A stretch of DNA of 64,000 nt, from the NCBI GenBank assembly GCA_028095005.1, contig CM051460.1, forward strand, positions 16,043,501 to 16,107,500. Reading direction: 5' to 3'. The translations under genes were made by a program, and so were the position numbers. Source of the DNA: Rhynchospora pubera (taxonomy: Eukaryota; Streptophyta; Magnoliopsida; Poales; Cyperaceae). Below the pieces are notes generated by a model. The model did no database searches. It saw only the letters and a list, made by a program, of their open reading frames with translations, and was not told the origin of the DNA. Shown in pieces: positions 59,911 to 64,000 of this stretch (position 1 is the stretch's first letter; each line of letters begins with the position of its first letter).

Positions 59911-62478
59911 TAATTCTGAACTCGTAGAGATCCCACTTCTTAATCAATTTAATACCCCAACAATATAAAAATTGCCCTCACATTGTTGCAGTCAAAACTC
60001 AAAAGTTAGCTTCGGACTAGTTTATGTTGGATTTTGAATTTATTTTCTTTTTAGTTTGTTTTTGTTATGAAAGTTGAATTTGAATTTACCTACTAATTTT
60101 GTTATTTTAATAAGTAAAACCTAACATAAAAATTTAAATTGACAACAAAAAACATGCACATGAATTATTTTTAGTTCTTTATTGACCAAACAATTGTGTT
60201 TTTAAATTTATTATCTGGTTAGAGATAATAAAAATTAACATAATTCTAATTTTTCAGATTTTACAATTCATTTTTTGTGGAGCATTGACAAAATAAATTT
60301 CAAAAAAAAATATAAAAATTCTTTGACGTCGAACTAAGAAAATAAATTGCACATCTGAAAATGTTAATTACTCGTACAGTCAATTTGTCTAGCCGACTAA
60401 TACTAATTAGGCCGCCTACTGAGGCCCTGATCTGAAAATATTAATTACTCGTACAGTCAATTTGTCTAGCCGACTAATACTAATTAGGCCGCCTAGTGAG
60501 GCCCTGATTAGAATCGCTTTTTTTTTTAACACGGTAGTTCATTTTATTTTATTACAAATATTTTTATCAAAATAAATGAATTTTATATCATTTGATCAGA
60601 ATTTCTATGTTATTTCTGTTAGAAAATTGCTCAATTTTAATTTTAAGACTAATTACGCTTAATTAATTCAATTAAACAAAGAGCAAGTAAGAATCTAGTG
60701 CTAAAGCTCAATTCGACACAAGAGATAGGTGGAAATTTACCTCTCTTGATATTGTAATCAAGAGGCTCGATCCTACGGCTTATAAATTGATGGGGTTGCT
60801 CTCCAATCGCCTCCAAATCGCCCGCCTCGAGTCCACTAAGATATTAACCAAGTTATTCTCGAATCGTGCTAGTGATTAGAATAATAAGTCTAATCCCAAA
60901 GCTTTCCCTTTCTTCAATCAATTCACCAATTAATTTGTGGAAGGGATTGCTCAATACATGAGCCATTGATTAGAATAACAAGAGAGAGGGAGGTGGCGCC
61001 TATGAGGGGAGAAGAGGGGCGGCTAGGGAAGGGAAGAGAGAGAATCTCCAAGGAGCCTCCATATAGGTCCTTATATAGCCTCCAAACCCTAGCACAAAAT
61101 TCACACTAATTACAAGTGCGCCACCCCACCTACCACCCTTCCTAGGCCAGCCTATTAGTGGGCTTTCGTGGGCCACAAGCTCATCTCTTTAGTACCTCAA
61201 TTCAATTAATTAAAGGCTCATTCAATTGCTACTTAAATTGGACATTTAATTTACCAATAAATTAAAGCCCAATTAACTTAATTAAATTAAGTGTGTTGTT
61301 TATAAATAATTATTAACTTAATAATAATTATTTAGAGATTAGACAATGCATTAATTTATTTCTATATGATCCATTTGATTTAATTAATTATAACGGTCCA
61401 TAACGTTATTTAATTAATTAATCAACTTATCATATTTTGAAATACTCACCGTTGCAAATAAATAAATAATGCACGTATGGTTAAACACCTTATTATGTGT
61501 GACCCTTTGAGTATTTACGCTATGTTGGACATGGAATTAAATCGCTATTTAATTCCAATAATCATAAGCGGTATCTAGCAACACGTTGTGACTCCCAATT
61601 CGCATAAATAGTGTACTGCTACAATATTTCAATCCTGTATAAGAGAATAATAATGTTTCTCTATTTTGATTCTTATGTCTCACGATATCATCGTATAATC
61701 CAAGATAGGAATGTGTCACTCTTGCAGATTATACGTTTCTTGATCTAGAGTTGATCGCTTAGCTGCGCACATACGATCCAACTCCATTAAGGGGCCCAAA
61801 CAGATATCGTCACTCACTAAGTGAATTAATGAGGGACATACGGTTTTCTTGATGATTAGCTTTTTCCCGCACAATTTAAGAGAACATAAATAAAGTCCGT
61901 ATAGCAGCCCTTATCGGGAATCAGCGGTAGACAATATTTATTGAACCTATCCTCATGTGGAAAAGATAAACATCTCAAACTTAGAACCAAAATCATAACG
62001 AAATAAACAATGACACATAACACAATCCATATGTTTATTTCATTGGGTCAAGTCCTGTACTATGTTCCATAACATATACATATGTAATTAAGTTGGTAAC
62101 TCTTTACCTATGATTTGTAGAATTTAATCATCACTTAACTTGCATACTAATCTTATATGATAATTAATGTTCCTTGTTAATTATCAAGATTATGTACCGT
62201 TTAGATTTATTATTGTCATTCTAAAGAATGATCCACAGAGATCTACAATTCAGATCCTCAACCTGAATAATCTGTCAATAATAAACCTAGGAACAGATGA
62301 TAAAATATCATCCATAACATAAATTAATATTTAAGTCATTAAATTATTGACTTCTAGAACATAACTCTAACAATTTCACCCAATGAAATTCCTTAAAGTC
62401 AATTATAATCAAATGAAATCCCATATAAAAATCATTTTGATCAAAAAGCCTAATTGACAACTGATTAATCTTGTTTAG
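59911..62478. repeat. Segmental duplication, copy 2, split by a solo LTR
   Basis: Parts 59911-60616 and 62378-62478 match 54572-55290. Inside, a ~77 bp block is itself tandemly repeated (about 60352-60430 and 60431-60508, each with GCCGACTAATACTAATTAGG). That local duplication is absent from copy 1. Confidence 0.85.
60617..62372. mobile_element. Solo LTR, 1756 bp
   Basis: Borders TGTTAGAAAATTGC ... ATAACTCTAACA, flanked by ATTTC on both sides (60612-60616, 62373-62377). No internal domain, primer site or second LTR. A TATATAG motif lies at 61074-61080. Orientation and superfamily (copia or gypsy) could not be decided. It splits copy 2 of the duplication, and copy 1 shows the empty site. Confidence 0.88.
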
Positions 62479-62533
62479 TAGTCAAGTACAAGTATTTAAT
62501 TTTGAGTAGTCAAGTACAAGTATTTAATTTTGA
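62478..62533. repeat. 28 bp tandem duplication
   Basis: Two copies of a unit starting AGTAGTCAAGTACAAGTATT, directly after copy 2 of the segmental duplication. Confidence 0.85.
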
Positions 62534-62650
62534 GGGTCGATTAATTATTGAATGAAGTCTAGTTGAGGGAAAATTTTTATAAAAGACAAAAATACCTCTA
62601 ATAATTTAAAAAAAAGACAAAGCACCATCTAAAATTTTAAAAAGAGCATA

Positions 62651-62750
62651 GCTATAGCGGTAATGCTATTGCCGCTATAGCCCAGCCTTATAGCAGTAAT
62701 GCTATTGCCACTATAGGGGGCTATAGTGGCAATGCTATTGCCGTTATAGC
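62651..62750. repeat. Cluster of quasi-palindromes
   Basis: Three related 29-31 bp units, each nearly self-complementary around GCAATGCTATTGC or GTAATGCTATTGC with flanking GCTATAGC-type arms (62651-62681, ~62689-62717, 62720-62750). The second and third also pair across GGGGGC. No coding. Confidence 0.85.
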
Positions 62751-62887
62751 ATTTTTCCATTTTTTTTTTCCGGATGACACCTTTCTTTCTTTTTTGACTT
62801 TTTTCTTTTTTGTGTTTTGTGCCGGCATTTAATATAGAAGTTGGGGGTTTGCATTTAAGAGAGAGAGAGAGTAAGATGCATTTAACT

Positions 62888-64000
62888 AATTTTTTTTTGT
62901 GTTTTGTGTACAGCCAAAAGAAAGAGAAGGATTAGATGTTTTTGTCAAATTTTATTTTTGTATTTTGTGTTTTAGTTATAAAATTTTTAGATATAAAAGT
63001 TTTAGTTATATAACTTTTTAGATATAAATTTTTTAGTTATATAATTTTTTTGGTATAAATTTTTTAGTTATAAAATTTATTATTTATAACATTTTTTAAT
63101 TATAGTTTTAAATTTAGAGATGGGCTAAAATCAGCCACGACTGACGGATGCAACCGTCAGCTACGATCAAATCTCAATTTTTGAGATTCTAACAGTCGAT
63201 CCGAACCGTTCAATGTGTTCTCCACATTGAAATCTCATTGGAGACCAAATTTTATATTTTTCTGAATATTTTTAGTATTTGTTTGATATTTTACAAAATT
63301 CTTAATCTAAACAATTCTGGACCCTTCAATAACTATGATTTTTAAAAATCTCAAAAAAATAGTAAATAAAATCAGAAAAATGTAAAATTTGGTCTCCAAT
63401 GAGATTTCAATATGGAGAACACAATGAACGGTTCGGATCGAATGTTAGAATCTCGAAAATTGAGATTTGATCGTAGCTGATGATTACATCCGTCAGTCGT
63501 AGCTGATTTTAGCCCATCTCTTAAATTTATCATTATAGTTTGAAATAAAATTGAATGAATTTAATGCTACTCATTCATTTTATACGGTTATTTAAATATA
63601 ATTTTATACTGTCAATCATTTTAAGATTATCATTTTGTATTATACGGTTATTTAAATATAAATTAATTTTATTTATGTAATATATATATTGGATAATTTG
63701 AATTGTTTGAAACACATCAGACTTAATTTCAATGGTTTGGAACACATAAGTTAACGCAAGATAATTCATAATAAACAAACTGTATAACATTACAAGAACA
63801 GTTAACTTAATCAACCATAATATAATTTACCATACGAAATGAAAAAAAAGAACTGCAAACCATTATAACAACAGCTAACTTAATATTTATGTGCTTTATT
63901 ATTATGATTTATAACTAAAACACAAAACACAAAAAAAAAAATTGATAAAAACATCTAGTCCTTCTCTTTCTTTTGGCTGAACACAAAACACAAAAAAAAT
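62888..64000. repeat. Large inverted repeat running to the window end
   Basis: 62888-62990 and 63898-64000 are inverted copies, sharing CAGCCAAAAGAAAGAGAAGG and GTGTTTTGTGTTTTAGTTATA. The right arm is cut by the window edge. The interior is AT-rich with repeated TTAGTTATA and contains the MITE at 63117. It may be a long-armed transposon or foldback element whose ends lie outside. Confidence 0.7.
63117..63520. mobile_element. Mutator-like MITE, 404 bp
   Basis: Long inverted arms begin GAGATGGGCTAAAATCAGC, with the near-exact complement at the right. Flanked by the exact 9-base duplication TTAAATTTA (63108-63116, 63521-63529). Second inner inverted pair near GGTCTCCAATGAGATTTCAA. No coding frame. 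Confidence 0.88.

Noticed and set aside
62651..62750. CRISPR-like array
   Set aside because: The units are self-complementary and lack regular unique spacers, and the DNA is plant nuclear.

Overview
The window is nuclear DNA of a flowering plant. It is AT-rich, its genes carry GT-AG introns, and the protein families present (TDR/PXY-like LRR receptor kinase, SHAQKF-class MYB, phloem-protein-2 lectin, core snRNP SmE) are typical of angiosperms. Ty3/gypsy, hAT, CACTA, Mutator-like, Tourist-like and Helitron elements all occur. Species and monocot/dicot placement cannot be settled from the sequence alone. There is no sign of bacterial, organellar or viral DNA.

Layout. 1-11 kb holds no convincing gene: it carries MITEs, a 1.5 kb Mutator-like foldback element (7373-8864) and an 878 bp hAT element (10074-10951) that stops 131 bp before the SmE start codon. 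11-25.7 kb is the conserved gene island: SmE (+, six exons), a convergent 182-aa acidic protein with two MIM1-like motifs (-), a two-exon SHAQKF MYB with EAR motifs (-), and a two-exon TDR/PXY-like receptor kinase (-). A small two-exon alanine-rich gene of unknown function lies at 29557-30078.

30964-47862 is one nested transposon complex. A minus-strand solo LTR of a long-LTR gypsy element is the base layer. It was hit by a 209 bp hAT MITE, which was itself split by an intact 9.6 kb Tekay/Del-like chromovirus (identical-length 2375 bp LTRs, seven differences seen by eye). The same solo LTR also took a 3.0 kb CACTA element and a Tourist MITE. Right beside it, 47991-52224 is a minus-strand Helitron that carries decayed exons of a LETM1-type mitochondrial inner-membrane gene. 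A related repeat at 27.77 kb shows the uninterrupted form of its insertion site.

53.7-62.5 kb holds two small membrane-protein genes. One (53780-54250) has a possible myristoylation signal and a C-terminal hydrophobic hairpin. The other (55909-58850) splices into an unusual protein with three transmembrane helices, a proline/arginine linker and a complete PP2 lectin domain. Its 3' flank is a second copy of the 3' flank of the first gene, and that copy is split by a 1.76 kb solo LTR. The window ends in inverted-repeat DNA containing a 404 bp Mutator-like MITE.

All exon structures are read by eye from splice consensus, reading phase and family similarity. No database search or transcript evidence was available.
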